A DNA stretch of 64,000 bases from Acinetobacter sp. ANC 4169. Its GTDB lineage: Bacteria; Pseudomonadota; Gammaproteobacteria; Pseudomonadales; Moraxellaceae. The DNA is taken from positions 1-64,000 of the forward strand of contig NZ_NEGE01000009.1 of the NCBI RefSeq assembly GCF_002135355.1, in the 5' to 3' direction. The position numbers and the translations under genes were made by a program. Shown here in pieces: positions 9,059 through 20,393 of this stretch (position 1 is its first letter; each line of letters starts with the position of its first letter). Below the pieces are notes generated by a model that was given only the letters and a program-made list of their open reading frames with translations, was not told the origin of the DNA and ran no database searches.

Positions 9059-9919
9059 TTATACTGCTAGATGATTCATTGCATTCCAAACTTTAATTGC
9101 ATCACTCATTTCTTTAACATCATGCGCGCGTACCATACAAGCACCTTGCTGAATACTGACCAAATGCGCCGCTACTGAACCAACCGCTCGATGCTGTGCA
9201 TCTGCCCCACCCAATGCTTCACCGATAAAACGTTTCCGAGAAAGTGCAGATAAAATGGGATAACCCAAGTCATTTAATTTATGAAACTCTTGTAACAGTT
9301 TTAAATTTTGTTGTGCATTTTTGGCAAAACCAAAACCCGGATCAATCATGATATTTTCAGGCTTGACCCCTATCTCCAGAGCATCCCGAACCCGTTGCGA
9401 CAGTTCACGGATAACATCCAGCGTTACATCCGCATATTGATCCAAATTATTCATGGTCGTCGGTTCACCACGCATATGCATAATAATCACAGGGATATTC
9501 AGCTGAGCTGCTGTTGCCAAGGCATGCGGACGTGTCAATGCACGGACATCATTCCAGATATGGGCACCTGCTTGCACAGCAGCTTGAATAACTTCGGGTT
9601 CCGAAGTATCAACTGAAATAATCACCTCATGTTTTGCCAATTCCTGCACCACTGGCACGACCCGACGAATTTCTTCCTCAACTGACACTGCTGAAGCTCC
9701 CGGCCGTGTGGATTCACCGCCCACATCAATCACCGTTGCACCATCTGCAATCATCTGCAAGGCATGAGCCACAGCAGTATCTTTAGCATTATGCTTGCCA
9801 CCATCACTAAAAGAGTCTGGAGTCACATTTAGAATTCCCATCACATGCGGCGTAGACAAATCCAGCTGCATTTCCCCACATTTCAGCACTCGATTGGGTA
9901 ATGGTATTAGTCGCATCAT
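9059..9919 (-). CDS. folP: Dihydropteroate synthase
   Basis: Condenses p-aminobenzoate with the pterin pyrophosphate in folate synthesis, and is the target of sulfonamides. The 286-residue TIM barrel carries MGILNVTPDSFSDGG (about 27-41), GGESTRPGA, the DPGFGFAKN stretch and a C-terminal RAHDV. The start MMRLI has AGGAG just upstream. It lies downstream of ftsH on the same strand, as in many gamma-proteobacteria, but here a terminator-like hairpin separates the two. Confidence 0.95.
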   Translation of the reverse strand: MMRLIPLPNRVLKCGEMQLDLSTPHVMGILNVTPDSFSDGGKHNAKDTAVAHALQMIADGATVIDVGGESTRPGASAVSVEEEIRRVVPVVQELAKHEVIISVDTSEPEVIQAAVQAGAHIWNDVRALTRPHALATAAQLNIPVIIMHMRGEPTTMNNLDQYADVTLDVIRELSQRVRDALEIGVKPENIMIDPGFGFAKNAQQNLKLLQEFHKLNDLGYPILSALSRKRFIGEALGGADAQHRAVGSVAAHLVSIQQGACMVRAHDVKEMSDAIKVWNAMNHLAV

Positions 9920-10004
9920 GTTTCTCCTTCAAACAGTTGGACTATTCTAGCAAGTCTGAATTTATACAGACTGAAATCTTTTCATTCCGATCATAATCCC
10001 CCAT

Positions 10005-10036
10005 AAAAAAAGAGCCTCAGTTGAGACTCTTTTTTT
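10005..10036. terminator. Terminator between ftsH and folP
   Basis: Stem AGAG-CTCA / TGAG-CTCT with one internal C-A mismatch, flanked by A-run and T-run. It should terminate ftsH transcripts at least partly. folP may be read by read-through or from its own promoter. Confidence 0.7.
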
Positions 10037-10047
10037 AAACATTCAGC

Positions 10048-11937
10048 TTAGCTGGCCGGTAATGGTGGAGGTGTTGCAGGACCATCGGTCGGAGTTACAT
10101 CAATCACAGGATTTTCAGCAACATAAACTTTAGGTGGTTGTGGTTCACGACCTTCCATGATGTCACGGATTTGGTCACGATCAATGGTTTCCCATTCCAT
10201 CAACGCTTTCACCATTGCATGCGCGATATCTTTGTTATTTTCCAAGATATGCCGAGCAACCTTATATTGTTCATCCAAAATACGACGAACTTCAGCATCC
10301 ACTTGTTGTTGGGTCGCTTCAGAAATAGTACGGCTACCTACGTTTCCGAAGAAACCATTCTGATTTTCATCTTCGTAGACCATCACGCCCATTTTGTCTG
10401 ACATACCGTATTTGGTCACCATTGCACGCGCCATTTTGGTTGCACGTTCAAAGTCGTTGGAAGCACCAGTCGACATCTGGTTAATAAACACTTCTTCAGC
10501 AATACGGCCACCGAATAAAATTGAAATTTCATTCAGCATTTTGTCTTTGTAATGGCTGGTCTGGTCGTGTTCTGGCAACTGCCAAGTCACACCCAATGCC
10601 CAACCACGCGGCATAATAGTCACTTTATGTACTGGGTCTGTACCCGGTAAAATTTCAGCAACAATGGCATGACCTGCTTCATGGTAAGCGGTAGCACGAC
10701 GTTCTTCTTCACGAATCACCATCGATTTACGCTCAGGACCCATATAGATCTTGTCTTTGGCATCTTCAAAGTCATGCATATCGACAGTATTCTTGTTACG
10801 ACGTGCAGCGAATAATGCTGCTTCGTTTACAAGGTTTGCCAATTGTGCACCAGAGAAGCCAGGAGTACCACGAGCAAGAATTTTCACGTCCACACCGGTG
10901 TGTGAAGGCAATTTTTTCAAATGCACGTTAAGAATCTGTTCACGACCTTTAATGTCTGGTAAACCGACCATCACTTGACGGTCAAAACGGCCTGGACGAA
11001 GCAAGGCTTTATCAAGTACATCTGCACGGTTAGTTGCAGCGATCACGATAATCCCTTCATTGCCTTCGAAACCATCCATTTCTACCAGCATCTGGTTCAA
11101 GGTCTGTTCACGTTCATCGTGACCACCACCTGTACCCGAACCACGGTGACGACCGACTGCATCAATCTCATCAATGAAGATGATACAAGGCGCATGACGT
11201 TTCGCCTGTTCGAACATGTCCCGGACACGGGACGCACCCACACCGACAAACATTTCTACAAAGTCAGAACCAGAGATACTGAAAAACGGAACTTTGGCTT
11301 CACCGGCAATAGCTTTAGCCAGCAATGTCTTACCAGTACCCGGAGGACCAACCATCAACACGCCTTTAGGAATACTTGCACCCAGACGTTTGAATTTTGA
11401 AGGATCTTTTAAGAAGTCAACGATTTCAACAACTTCTTGTTTTGCTTCATCACAGCCGGCAACATCGGTAAAAGTAACTTTAATTTGGTCTTCAGAAAGC
11501 ATTTTTGCTTTTGATTTACCAAAACTCATTGGACCGCTTTTACCGCCTGCACCACCACCCATGTTGCGCATAAAGAACATGAATAACAAAATGATTAAAA
11601 GTACAGGGAAACTAGCGATAAGAAGTTGCATCAACAAACCTTGACGTGCAGGAGCAGTGCCCTCTACGACAACATTATGTTTAATGAGGCTTGGCATTAG
11701 TTCCGGGTCTTGAACCGCAGGACGAATACTTTCAAACTCTGAACCGTTTGTTTTTTCACCACGAATTCTTTCGCCATCAATGGTGACTTGCTTAATTTGA
11801 CCAGCATTCACCGCTGAAACAAACTCTGAATAATTCATTGCAGTCGGTTGATTGCGGTCACTGATGTTACTGAAAATCAGAATCAGCACACCCAGTATCA
11901 CCAGCCACAATACGGCATTCTTGAAGAGATCGCTCAA
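10048..11937 (-). CDS. ftsH: ATP-dependent zinc metalloprotease FtsH
   Basis: A membrane-anchored AAA+ protease that degrades misfolded membrane proteins and regulators. Two transmembrane helices (about 5-23 and 102-123) flank the periplasmic domain. Walker A GPPGTGKT is at 197-204, Walker [11 protein letters not shown] near 252-261, and the zinc site HEAGH at 419-423. The C-terminal tail is proline-rich, [13 protein letters not shown]. The length of 629 is normal. It lies downstream of rlmE on the same strand, the usual rlmE-ftsH order. Confidence 0.97.
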   Translation of the reverse strand: MSDLFKNAVLWLVILGVLILIFSNISDRNQPTAMNYSEFVSAVNAGQIKQVTIDGERIRGEKTNGSEFESIRPAVQDPELMPSLIKHNVVVEGTAPARQGLLMQLLIASFPVLLIILLFMFFMRNMGGGAGGKSGPMSFGKSKAKMLSEDQIKVTFTDVAGCDEAKQEVVEIVDFLKDPSKFKRLGASIPKGVLMVGPPGTGKTLLAKAIAGEAKVPFFSISGSDFVEMFVGVGASRVRDMFEQAKRHAPCIIFIDEIDAVGRHRGSGTGGGHDEREQTLNQMLVEMDGFEGNEGIIVIAATNRADVLDKALLRPGRFDRQVMVGLPDIKGREQILNVHLKKLPSHTGVDVKILARGTPGFSGAQLANLVNEAALFAARRNKNTVDMHDFEDAKDKIYMGPERKSMVIREEERRATAYHEAGHAIVAEILPGTDPVHKVTIMPRGWALGVTWQLPEHDQTSHYKDKMLNEISILFGGRIAEEVFINQMSTGASNDFERATKMARAMVTKYGMSDKMGVMVYEDENQNGFFGNVGSRTISEATQQQVDAEVRRILDEQYKVARHILENNKDIAHAMVKALMEWETIDRDQIRDIMEGREPQPPKVYVAENPVIDVTPTDGPATPPPLPAS

Positions 11938-12069
11938 AGCTTTATTCCCATATCAATCTAATTTGATCACGCCCAGAAATGGATGACCTTAATTTAAGCT
12001 GAAGATCAGCTTTGCAATATTTTAAAAATGTACAAAATGCACAATTTTTAACGTCTTGGCAAGTAAACT

Positions 12070-12720
12070 TTATCTAGAAGCCTTCTTACGACCTTGCCCG
12101 ATTAAAAATACTTCTTTAGAACGGGCACGTGAAGCAGCAGGTTTTGCTGTCTTCAATACATCAAAGCTATCTACAACTTGTTTACGGAATTCGTCAAATC
12201 CAGTGCCTTGGAAAACCTTGACTACAAATTGGCCTTTAGGTCCTAAAACCTTGTTGGCAAAATCTAAAGCCAGTTCACACAGATAAATTTGACGCGGTTG
12301 ATCTACAGCCTTATTACCTGATGTATTGGGGGCCATATCCGAAATTACAACGTCTACAGTCCGTCCGTTTAAAATATTTAACAATTTTTCAAAAACTTCT
12401 TCCTCACGGAAGTCGCCTTGCAGGAAGGTCACATCAGGCAATGCATCCATAGGCAAAATATCGGATGCAATCAATAGGCCTTTATCACCGACTAACTTAC
12501 CGGCAATTTGCGACCAGCTGCCGGGTGCTGCGCCCAGGTCAACCACAGTCATGCCCGGTTTAATAATTTTGTATTTTTCTTGAATTTCAAGAAGCTTATA
12601 AGCAGCACGCGCACGATAACCTTCCTTTTGGGCTTTCTTTACAAAAGGATCATCCAAATGCTCGCGCATCCACTCTCGACTACTTTTTGACAACTTCTGG
12701 TTGGTAATGCGTGTCGCCAT
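12070..12720 (-). CDS. rlmE: 23S rRNA (uridine-2'-O-)methyltransferase
   Basis: The RlmE/FtsJ/RrmJ family methylates U2552 of 23S rRNA (E. coli numbering) using SAM. A SAM-binding loop [13 protein letters not shown] is at about 59-71, with the family's Lys-Asp-Lys-Glu catalytic pattern: [15 protein letters not shown] and FVVKVFQG are visible. The 216-residue length is typical. It is upstream of ftsH (132-base gap) and divergent from yhbY, an arrangement conserved in gamma-proteobacteria. Confidence 0.95.
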   Translation of the reverse strand: MATRITNQKLSKSSREWMREHLDDPFVKKAQKEGYRARAAYKLLEIQEKYKIIKPGMTVVDLGAAPGSWSQIAGKLVGDKGLLIASDILPMDALPDVTFLQGDFREEEVFEKLLNILNGRTVDVVISDMAPNTSGNKAVDQPRQIYLCELALDFANKVLGPKGQFVVKVFQGTGFDEFRKQVVDSFDVLKTAKPAASRARSKEVFLIGQGRKKASR

Positions 12721-12878
12721 AACTCTCTAAATAATAAAAAACTTCTAATATATGATTGTACGTGAAAAACACCACTGTTGCAGTATACATCTGTATCTAA
12801 ATCTGATCTTTGCCAGGTTTTTTTCAATAATTGAAATCGATTATTTCAACAGAATATAAAGCGTTTAAACTTGGCATT

Positions 12879-12887
12879 TGTTATACT
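12879..12887 (+). promoter_or_regulatory. Probable extended -10 promoter of yhbY
   Basis: TGT directly before TATACT at 12882-12887, about 30 bases ahead of the yhbY start. No good -35 is present at 17 bases. Confidence 0.45.
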
Positions 12888-12915
12888 AGGCCGTTTTTAA
12901 AATTAGGTTATCTTT

Positions 12916-13239
12916 ATGGCGGCTTTATCTATTCAGGAACGTAAACGTTTACGTCAAATCGGACATGCATTAAACCCGGTGGTTATGCTGGGCGATAAAG
13001 GTTTGACTGAAGCTGTGGTTGAAGAACTCAACCGTGCTTTAAACGATCACGAATTGATTAAAGTGAAAATTGTGGCTGAAGATCGTGAAGAACGCGCATC
13101 TTTAATTGAAGACCTTTCAGCTCAAACTGGCGCTGAAGTTGTTCAAAAAATTGGTAAAATTGCGCTGATTTATAAAAAAGCAGCAAAACAAAATGCCAAA
13201 TTATCTAACTTGGTTCGTCACGCACATTTATCGAATTAA
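12916..13239 (+). CDS. yhbY: Ribosome assembly RNA-binding protein YhbY
   Basis: A 107-residue CRS1/YhbY (CRM) domain protein that binds pre-50S ribosomal particles. The start LSIQERKRLRQIGHALNPVVMLGDKGL and the GRxG-like central region fit the family. It is divergent from rlmE, the common bacterial arrangement, and is followed 9 bases later by the DOMON-like gene, so the two probably form an operon. Confidence 0.92.
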   Translation: MAALSIQERKRLRQIGHALNPVVMLGDKGLTEAVVEELNRALNDHELIKVKIVAEDREERASLIEDLSAQTGAEVVQKIGKIALIYKKAAKQNAKLSNLVRHAHLSN

Positions 13240-13248
13240 GCAGATTTC

Positions 13249-13788
13249 ATGGCCAGTTACGAACTTAGCGCCTTTGATCGTCGCTTTCAATCGATCTCCC
13301 TGGTTGCTGCGATTGAACAACAAAGCCCATATAGCTTAAATGTGGGCTACTGGTTACGTGATCCCAATCAGCTCATGCAATGGCCTGAAATGGTTCAAGA
13401 CCATCCTCGTCAGGATTTCTTGTGGGAACACACCTGTTTTGAAATTTTTATTGGGGTACAGGGTGAAGATTTCTATCGAGAAATCAATCTCTCCCCTTCC
13501 CAGGCATGGCAGGCATATCAGTTTGAAGAATATCGTTATCCTGAAGATATGCCGCCGCAAGCTGCCCATGATATTGAACTCAACCAGCTCAAACGCACAC
13601 ATTACGGTTTAAATGTGAGCCTGGACTTAACCGAGTTTATGTTAAAGCACAAATTACAGTGGTCGGATCTATTCTTGGGCTTAACGGCTGTACTCCAGAC
13701 CTCGCAAGGCGAGCAATACTTTGCGATGCAACACAGCAGTCCAAATGCAGACTTTCATAACAAACGTGATTGGCTACATCAGTTTTAA
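13249..13788 (+). CDS. DOMON-like domain protein
   Basis: A 179-residue predicted beta-sandwich. The FLWEHTCFEIFIGV and EINLSPSQAWQAYQFEEYR stretches are typical of proteins annotated as DOMON-like, related to carbohydrate or heme-binding sandwiches. There is no signal peptide, so it should be cytoplasmic. It starts 9 bases after yhbY and ends before a strong terminator. Its role is unknown. Confidence 0.7.
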   Translation: MASYELSAFDRRFQSISLVAAIEQQSPYSLNVGYWLRDPNQLMQWPEMVQDHPRQDFLWEHTCFEIFIGVQGEDFYREINLSPSQAWQAYQFEEYRYPEDMPPQAAHDIELNQLKRTHYGLNVSLDLTEFMLKHKLQWSDLFLGLTAVLQTSQGEQYFAMQHSSPNADFHNKRDWLHQF

Positions 13789-13813
13789 GGCATAGCAGCA
13801 ATATTCAAACCAT

Positions 13814-13844
13814 AAAAAAGTGAGGCAAAGTACCTCACTTTTTT
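13814..13844. terminator. Bidirectional terminator
   Basis: Perfect stem AAAAAAGTGAGG / CCTCACTTTTTT with a 7-base loop. Confidence 0.9.
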
Positions 13845-13939
13845 ATGTCTGCATTGCGTAGACCTGCAATGTTGACCGAAGGAAAACCAGCATAGCGACC
13901 TTCCTCGCCAGTATATAAGTAGATTTCTCTACCTATCTA

Positions 13940-14413
13940 TCAGCTTTTTAAAGTAGGTTCATCATCCGATTTCACCGATACCTTTTTCCACGCATCTAAA
14001 GTATGCTCCTTAGAACGTTTTAAAGTTTCAGCCAGATGGTCTTTATGTTTTACGGAAATTTGGCTGACATCCTCTTTTAACTCTTTGCCAAGTTTCGATA
14101 AATCTTCAATCACAGCATTAAATTCAGATTTGATGAACTCCTTCAATTCACTTAAATCTTTTTGTGAAAAATTCAATTGCTTCTTAATTGTCTCGATACG
14201 TTGCAAAAGATCCTGTTTCAGATTTTGAACCTGATCCTGTACATTGGCATGTAGCTCTTTCGCTTCCACTTTTACATTTTCAGTGGATTCAGTCACCGCT
14301 TCAGTGACTTTTTGCTGAGCATCTTTAGATGCTTGTTCCAATTTATCAGCACCTTCTGCGACCACTTCTTTTAAAGTGGTTTTTGCTTTCACTGTCTTTT
14401 GTTCTACTGTCAT
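13940..14413 (-). CDS. Lysine- and glutamate-rich coiled-coil protein
   Basis: A 157-residue protein, almost entirely charged helix with heptad-like spacing, reminiscent of apolipoprotein/LEA-type amphipathic proteins (KVTEAVTESTENVKVEAKEL, ELKEFIKSEFNAVIEDLSKL). There is no signal peptide or membrane span. AGGA lies 8 bases before the ATG. The function is not known; stress-related or membrane-surface roles would be a guess from composition only. Confidence 0.65.
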   Translation of the reverse strand: MTVEQKTVKAKTTLKEVVAEGADKLEQASKDAQQKVTEAVTESTENVKVEAKELHANVQDQVQNLKQDLLQRIETIKKQLNFSQKDLSELKEFIKSEFNAVIEDLSKLGKELKEDVSQISVKHKDHLAETLKRSKEHTLDAWKKVSVKSDDEPTLKS

Positions 14414-14587
14414 GATCTTGTTCCTATAGTTATTGCATGAGAGCCCTAGCGTAGTCGGTTTTGATAAAATTTAAGTTTTGATTTGTTAGACAATTCTAAT
14501 TTGCTTACATTTTATATACACAGCAGCACAAACAGACTTTTCAACAAAACACAAGGCATTTATCTTACATATTCATGGTAAATAGAA

Positions 14588-14616
14588 TGGACTTCAAAGG
14601 GCTTTCTGCGTATAAT
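14588..14616 (+). promoter_or_regulatory. carAB promoter
   Basis: Perfect -10 TATAAT at 14611-14616, 17-base spacer, and TGGACT (4 of 6 to consensus) at 14588-14593. The predicted start near 14623 gives an untranslated leader of about 100 bases before carA. Confidence 0.7.
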
Positions 14617-14630
14617 GCCGTGTTAAGTTC

Positions 14631-14698
14631 AAGCGAGCAGACATAGGGAGGGTAGGTTTTTAAGCAGCCTTCCTTTTTTTTCGTCTTCTCGCTTTTTT
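14631..14698 (+). promoter_or_regulatory. carAB leader with nested terminator-like hairpins (possible attenuator)
   Basis: The outer arms AAGCGAGCAGAC (14631-14642) and GTCTTCTCGCTT (14683-14694) pair over 12 bases with one mismatch and are followed by six T. Inside, AGGGAGG (14645-14651) pairs with CCTTCCT (14668-14674), followed by eight T. Either hairpin could end transcription before carA. No leader peptide with a good ribosome site was seen. Regulation by attenuation is inference. Confidence 0.55.
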
Positions 14699-14724
14699 AC
14701 AGCCTAAATTTCAGGAGCTTTGGT

Positions 14725-15864
14725 TTGAGCACTCCCGCCATTTTAGCCCTCGCAGATGGAACGATCTTTAAAGGTACGTCTATCGGTGCATCGGGTAGTA
14801 CGACTGGTGAAGTCGTTTTCAATACTGCCATGACTGGCTATCAAGAAATTTTGACTGACCCAAGTTATGCACAGCAACTTGTAACGCTGACTTACCCGCA
14901 TATCGGTAATACAGGCTGCAACGATGAAGACGCTGAGTCAGGTCGAATTCATAAAGTATGGGCCAACGGATTGATCATTCGTGACCTGCCTTTATTGCAT
15001 AGCAACTTCCGTGCTGAGCAATCACTTGGTGATTACCTTAAACAACACAATGTTGTTGCTATCGCAGATATTGATACCCGTAAATTAACGCGTATTCTGC
15101 GATCAAAAGGTGCACAAAACGGTTGTATCCTTGCAGGCGAAAACATCACTGAAGAAGAAGCTCTAGCCAAAGCGCGCGCATTCGGCGGTTTGAATGGTTT
15201 AGATCTTGCGAAAGAATGCTGTGACCCTGAAGGTTATGAGTGGACTGAAGGCTCTTGGGCTCTTGGTAAAGGTTTCGCTCAACCAGAACTTAAATTCCAT
15301 GTTGTTGCATACGATTATGGTGTCAAAACCAACATCTTACGTATGCTCGCAGACCGCGGTTGCAAATTGACTGTAGTGCCTGCGCAAACTCCTGCTGCTG
15401 ACGTTCTTGCACTTAATCCAGATGGCGTGTTCCTGTCGAACGGCCCCGGCGATCCAGCTGCATGTGACTACGCAATTGAAGCTGTAAAAACAATTGTAGA
15501 AACCACAGAAATTCCGGTATTTGGTATTTGTTTAGGTCACCAAATTCTTGCACTTGCATCAGGTGCAAAAACTGTGAAAATGCCTCACGGTCACCACGGT
15601 GCCAACCATCCTGTACAAAATCTTGAAGATGGTACAGTGATGATTACTTCTCAAAACCACGGCTTCGCAGTAGATACAGACACGCTACCGGCTAACTTGA
15701 AAGCTACGCATAAATCATTGTTCGACCAAACCTTACAAGGTATGCATCGCACTGATAAACCTGCGTTCAGCTTCCAGGGTCACCCTGAAGCAAGCCCTGG
15801 TCCACATGACTGCGCACCACTGTTCGATCATTTCATCGAACTTATCGAAGCATCTAAGAAGTAA
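14725..15864 (+). CDS. carA: Carbamoyl-phosphate synthase small (glutaminase) subunit
   Basis: Hydrolyses glutamine and feeds ammonia to CarB, making carbamoyl phosphate for arginine and pyrimidine synthesis. The class I amidotransferase motif FGICLGHQ places the nucleophile at Cys269; the HPEASPGP region near 353 holds the partner His and Glu. The length of 379 is normal. The start is TTG, with AGGAG at 14713-14717. It is first in the carA-carB pair, 13 bases apart. Confidence 0.97.
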   Translation: MSTPAILALADGTIFKGTSIGASGSTTGEVVFNTAMTGYQEILTDPSYAQQLVTLTYPHIGNTGCNDEDAESGRIHKVWANGLIIRDLPLLHSNFRAEQSLGDYLKQHNVVAIADIDTRKLTRILRSKGAQNGCILAGENITEEEALAKARAFGGLNGLDLAKECCDPEGYEWTEGSWALGKGFAQPELKFHVVAYDYGVKTNILRMLADRGCKLTVVPAQTPAADVLALNPDGVFLSNGPGDPAACDYAIEAVKTIVETTEIPVFGICLGHQILALASGAKTVKMPHGHHGANHPVQNLEDGTVMITSQNHGFAVDTDTLPANLKATHKSLFDQTLQGMHRTDKPAFSFQGHPEASPGPHDCAPLFDHFIELIEASKK

Positions 15865-15877
15865 TTAAGGAAGCATC

Positions 15878-18800
15878 ATGGCTAAACGTACAGACATTAA
15901 AAGCATCTTAATTATCGGTGCTGGTCCAATTGTGATTGGTCAGGCTTGTGAGTTTGACTATTCTGGCGCGCAAGCGTGTAAAGCACTTCGTGAAGAAGGT
16001 TACCGCGTTATTTTGGTCAACTCTAACCCAGCGACCATTATGACTGACCCTGCTATGGCAGATGCGACGTATATCGAACCGATTACCTGGCAGACTGTTG
16101 CAGCAATCATTGAGAAAGAACGCCCAGATGCTGTTCTTCCTACAATGGGTGGTCAAACAGCATTGAACTGTGCCCTTGCCCTAGACGAGCACGGCATTTT
16201 AAAGAAATACAATGTTGAATTGATTGGCGCGACCAAAGAAGCGATCGAAAAAGCGGAAGACCGTAAACTTTTCGATATCGCAATGCGCAAAATCGGTTTG
16301 GAATGTCCACGCGCTGACGTTGCAGAAGACATGGAACATGCACTTGAAATTCAAGCGCGTTTCGGTTTCCCTGTGATCATTCGTCCATCATTCACGATGG
16401 GTGGTTCAGGCGGCGGTATTGCATACAATCGTGAAGAATTCATCGAAATCTGTGAACGCGGTTTCGATCTCTCTCCGACTAAACAATTATTGATCGATGA
16501 ATCTTTAATTGGTTGGAAAGAATACGAGATGGAAGTTGTTCGTGACAAAAACGACAACTGTATCATTGTATGTACCATTGAAAACTTTGATCCAATGGGC
16601 GTGCATACAGGTGACTCAATCACTGTTGCGCCTGCGCAAACATTGACAGATAAAGAATTCCAACTTTTACGTAATGCATCTTTAGCTGTACTTCGTGAAA
16701 TTGGTGTAGAAACTGGCGGTTCAAACGTTCAGTTCGGTATTAACCCGAAAGACGGCCGTATGGTTGTGATCGAGATGAACCCACGTGTTTCTCGTTCATC
16801 TGCATTGGCGTCTAAAGCAACTGGTTTCCCAATTGCAAAAATCGCTGCGAAATTAGCGGTTGGTTATACTCTTGATGAATTGAAAAATGACATCACTGGC
16901 GGTACGACTCCTGCATCATTCGAACCTGCAATTGACTACGTTGTGACCAAGATTCCTCGCTTTAACTTCGAGAAATTCCCACAAGCTGATGCAACTTTAA
17001 CTACACAGATGAAATCTGTGGGTGAAGTGATGGCGATTGGCCGTAACTTCCAGGAGTCTGTATCTAAAGCTCTTCGTGGCTTAGAAGTTGGCGCATGTGG
17101 CTTTGATGAAAAAATCGAAGTGGGTACTGCCGGCGCGAAAGAAAAAATCCTGCAAGAACTTAAAGTTCCAGGTCCTGAGCGTATCTGGTACGTGGGCGAT
17201 GCATTCCGTCACGGTTTCACATTAGACGAAGTGTTTGCTGCAACCAACATCGACAAGTGGTTCTTGATCCAAATCGAAGACATCATCAAAACTGAAAACC
17301 AAATCAAAACTTTAGGTTTTGGTGATTTGAATGCGGACAATATCCGTGCATTTAAACGTAAAGGTTTATCAGATCTTCGTATCGCTGGTTTGATGGGTAT
17401 TTCACAAAAACAATTCCGTAAACACCGTTGGAACTTGGGCGTAACCCCAGTTTATAAACGTGTGGATACATGTGCTGCAGAGTTCGAATCTGACACAGCG
17501 TACATGTACTCAACTTACGATGATGAATGTGAAGCAAATCCATCTAACCGTGACAAAATTATGGTGATCGGTGGTGGTCCTAACCGTATTGGTCAAGGTA
17601 TCGAGTTCGATTACTGCTGTGTACACGCTGCCCTAGCAATGCGTGATGACGGTTATGAAACAATCATGGTGAACTGTAACCCTGAAACTGTTTCAACCGA
17701 CTATGACACTTCAGATCGTTTGTACTTCGAACCGATCACTTTGGAAGATGTACTTGAAATCGTGCGTATCGAGAAGCCTAAAGGCATTATCGTACAGTAC
17801 GGTGGTCAAACACCTTTGAAATTGGCTCGTGCTTTGGAAGAAGCAGGTGCGCCAATTATCGGTACATCGCCTGACGCAATTGACCGTGCAGAAGACCGTG
17901 AACGTTTCCAACAAATGATTCAACGTCTACAACTTCGTCAACCAAACAACAGCATCGTAAAATCTGCTGAAGAAGGTATGGCTGAAGCTGCGAAAGTTGG
18001 CTATCCACTCGTAGTACGTCCTTCTTACGTACTTGGTGGTCGTGCGATGGAAATCGTATACAACGATGACGAATTGAAACGCTACTTGCGTGATGCGGTT
18101 CAGGCATCCAATGAAGCGCCAGTTCTTCTTGACCACTTCCTTGATGACGCGATCGAAGTTGACGTAGACTGCGTATCTGACGGTAAAGACGTTGTAATCG
18201 GCGGTATCATGCAGCACATCGAACAAGCGGGCATTCACTCAGGTGACTCTGCATGTTCTATTCCTCCTTATTCTTTATCTAAAGAAGTTCAGGACGAAAT
18301 GCGTCGTCAAACTGTTGCCATGGCGAAAGAGCTTGGCGTAATCGGTTTGATGAACGTACAGTTTGCTGTTAAAGGTACTGACGTATACATTCTGGAAGTG
18401 AACCCGCGTGCATCACGTACTGTTCCGTTCGTTTCTAAATGTATCGGCGAGTCTTTAGCGAAAGTAGCTGCGCGTTGTATGGCTGGTCAATCTCTTGTGT
18501 CGCAAGGCTTCACTTCAGAGATTATTCCTGAACACTTCTCTGTAAAAGAAGCAGTGTTCCCATTCAACAAGTTCCCTGGCGTTGACCCAATTCTTGGCCC
18601 TGAAATGAAATCTACAGGCGAAGTGATGGGCGTTGGTAAAACATTTGGTGAAGCGTTCTATAAAGCTGTGTTAGGCTCTAACGATCGTTTACCTGGTCTT
18701 CCAACCGAAGGTGAAGTGAAACACGCATTCTTGTCTGTACGTCACTCAGATAAACCTCGTGCAGTGGGGATTGCTAAACAGTTAACTGATCTTGGCTTCA

Positions 18801-19108
18801 AAGTGATCGCTACTGGCGGTACTTATGATGTCATTAAAGAAGCTGGTATTGCATGTGAACGTGTGAACAAAGTCACAGAAGGCCGTCCTAATATCGTGGA
18901 CCGCTTGAAAAATGGCGAAGTTCAGCTCATTATCAATACGACTGAAGGCAAACAGGCTCAAGAAGATTCATTCTCGATCCGTCGCTCTGCACTTCAAGGT
19001 AAAGTGTATTACACAACTACCTTGAACGGTGCCGATGCTGTATGCCAAGCCTTAGCAATTAAATTGCCAATGGACGTATACCGCTTGCAAGACCTTACTA
19101 AAGGTTAA
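15878..19108 (+). CDS. carB: Carbamoyl-phosphate synthase large subunit
   Basis: 1076 residues. Two ATP-grasp halves show internal duplication ([19 protein letters not shown] near 12-30 and [19 protein letters not shown] near 563-581). An oligomerisation domain lies between them, and a C-terminal MGS-like allosteric domain contains [19 protein letters not shown]. It makes carbamoyl phosphate with CarA. AGGAAG precedes the ATG. A strong hairpin follows, before greA. Confidence 0.98.
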   Translation: MAKRTDIKSILIIGAGPIVIGQACEFDYSGAQACKALREEGYRVILVNSNPATIMTDPAMADATYIEPITWQTVAAIIEKERPDAVLPTMGGQTALNCALALDEHGILKKYNVELIGATKEAIEKAEDRKLFDIAMRKIGLECPRADVAEDMEHALEIQARFGFPVIIRPSFTMGGSGGGIAYNREEFIEICERGFDLSPTKQLLIDESLIGWKEYEMEVVRDKNDNCIIVCTIENFDPMGVHTGDSITVAPAQTLTDKEFQLLRNASLAVLREIGVETGGSNVQFGINPKDGRMVVIEMNPRVSRSSALASKATGFPIAKIAAKLAVGYTLDELKNDITGGTTPASFEPAIDYVVTKIPRFNFEKFPQADATLTTQMKSVGEVMAIGRNFQESVSKALRGLEVGACGFDEKIEVGTAGAKEKILQELKVPGPERIWYVGDAFRHGFTLDEVFAATNIDKWFLIQIEDIIKTENQIKTLGFGDLNADNIRAFKRKGLSDLRIAGLMGISQKQFRKHRWNLGVTPVYKRVDTCAAEFESDTAYMYSTYDDECEANPSNRDKIMVIGGGPNRIGQGIEFDYCCVHAALAMRDDGYETIMVNCNPETVSTDYDTSDRLYFEPITLEDVLEIVRIEKPKGIIVQYGGQTPLKLARALEEAGAPIIGTSPDAIDRAEDRERFQQMIQRLQLRQPNNSIVKSAEEGMAEAAKVGYPLVVRPSYVLGGRAMEIVYNDDELKRYLRDAVQASNEAPVLLDHFLDDAIEVDVDCVSDGKDVVIGGIMQHIEQAGIHSGDSACSIPPYSLSKEVQDEMRRQTVAMAKELGVIGLMNVQFAVKGTDVYILEVNPRASRTVPFVSKCIGESLAKVAARCMAGQSLVSQGFTSEIIPEHFSVKEAVFPFNKFPGVDPILGPEMKSTGEVMGVGKTFGEAFYKAVLGSNDRLPGLPTEGEVKHAFLSVRHSDKPRAVGIAKQLTDLGFKVIATGGTYDVIKEAGIACERVNKVTEGRPNIVDRLKNGEVQLIINTTEGKQAQEDSFSIRRSALQGKVYYTTTLNGADAVCQALAIKLPMDVYRLQDLTKG

Positions 19109-19125
19109 TTAAGTTACCGAGAAGT

Positions 19126-19155
19126 CCCGTCACCTCTCGGTGGCGGGCTTTTTTT
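19126..19155 (+). terminator. Terminator after carB
   Basis: CCCGTCACC / GGTGGCGGG, a 9-bp stem with one G-T pair and loop TCTC, then a run of T. greA follows 100 bases on, so its transcription is at least partly separate or by read-through. Confidence 0.85.
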
Positions 19156-19211
19156 ATTTATAAATCAGTACTTTTACTGATTTTTACTTTTTACAAATAT
19201 GAGGGACAACA

Positions 19212-19688
19212 ATGCAACGTTATCCTATGACTCCCGAAGGCAAAATTGCCCTAGAGAAAGAATTACAGCAACTTAAAAGTGTTGACCGTCCACGTATCAT
19301 TGCAGCAATTGCTGAAGCACGTGAACATGGGGATTTGAAAGAAAATGCTGAATATCATGCTGCGCGTGAGCAGCAAGGTTTCTGTGAAGGTCGTATTCAA
19401 GACATCGAAGGCAAATTGGGTGCAGCTCAAGAAATCGATGTAAAAACACTTGAGCAAAATGGCCGTGTGGTTTTTGGTGTAACGGTAACGATTGAAAATA
19501 TCGACACTGAAGAACAAAAGACCTATAAAATTGTTGGTGATGACGAAGCAGACTTTAAGATCAACAAGATCTCTGTGAACTCTCCGATCGCGCGCGGCCT
19601 GTTAGGTAAAAATGAAGGCGACGAAGTGAAAATCGTTACTCCTCAAGGCGAAGTTGAATACGAAATTGTGAAAGTTGAATATCTCTAA
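19212..19688 (+). CDS. greA: Transcription elongation factor GreA
   Basis: Rescues backtracked RNA polymerase by stimulating transcript cleavage. The N-terminal coiled coil (about 1-75) carries the tip acidic region [18 protein letters not shown], and the C-terminal globular domain contains [16 protein letters not shown]. The 158-residue length is normal. The ATG is preceded by GAGGGA. A carB-greA order is also known in Pseudomonas. Confidence 0.97.
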   Translation: MQRYPMTPEGKIALEKELQQLKSVDRPRIIAAIAEAREHGDLKENAEYHAAREQQGFCEGRIQDIEGKLGAAQEIDVKTLEQNGRVVFGVTVTIENIDTEEQKTYKIVGDDEADFKINKISVNSPIARGLLGKNEGDEVKIVTPQGEVEYEIVKVEYL

Positions 19689-19716
19689 GTTTTAAACAGA
19701 TATTTTAGGCTGTAAG

Positions 19717-19741
19717 AACCCCTCAATGGAGGGGTTTTTTA
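19717..19741. terminator. Terminator after greA
   Basis: AACCCCTC / GAGGGGTT, loop AATG, then T-run. Confidence 0.9.
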
Positions 19742-19771
19742 TATTCAGGCAATTGATTATATCAGCCTGCT

Positions 19772-20359
19772 CTATCCTTCTTTTAACAATCCTGACGCAA
19801 AGAGTTGAAAGGCATGTAATGCTTCTGGTAATACCTGCTCAGGATGTTCGCTGGAAGCTATCCATAATGCAGCATTCATGGCGGCACCATTTAAAAATAT
19901 CGCCGCAGCATCGGGATCTACAGTTTTGATCCGGTCTGATGCCAATAATTTTTCAACGCATTCACGCGTGGACTGCAAACATTTGTTTTGACTGGGCCAA
20001 TGTGCAGGATCACCCAGTACCGCAGGTCCATCACGCAGCACAATACGCTGAAATTCAGGGTTCAAGGCATTTTCAATATAAGTTCGCCCTTCAAGCATCA
20101 ACCCTTCCCAAAGATCTTCAGGCTGATCGAGATACTTCTGGGCAGATGAAGCCATCTCTGAATCAATTTGATCGACCACCGCAGCAAATAAGCCTCTTTT
20201 ATCTCCAAAATGGTGATACAGCGCGCCACGAGTCAGTCCCGCTTCTGCCGTAAGTTTATCCATTGAAGTGTCCGCATAGCCATATTCCCCAAATGCACGG
20301 CGTGCCACTTGAATCAGTTTTTTACGGGTCTCGGCCATTTTTAATTCACGAATAGACAT
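19772..20359 (-). CDS. TetR-family transcriptional regulator
   Basis: A 195-residue repressor-type protein. The N-terminal helix-turn-helix (about 8-55: TRKKLIQVARRAFGEYGYADTS, LTRGALYHHFGDKRGLF) is a strong TetR signature, and a helical ligand domain follows. It is divergent from a RidA-family gene, with two palindromic operator-like sites in the shared 127-base gap, so autoregulation and control of the neighbour are likely. The inducer is unknown. Confidence 0.9.
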   Translation of the reverse strand: MSIRELKMAETRKKLIQVARRAFGEYGYADTSMDKLTAEAGLTRGALYHHFGDKRGLFAAVVDQIDSEMASSAQKYLDQPEDLWEGLMLEGRTYIENALNPEFQRIVLRDGPAVLGDPAHWPSQNKCLQSTRECVEKLLASDRIKTVDPDAAAIFLNGAAMNAALWIASSEHPEQVLPEALHAFQLFASGLLKEG

Positions 20360-20393
20360 TTCTATTCCCAGTTCAGCATTGTAAAAATTTTAA

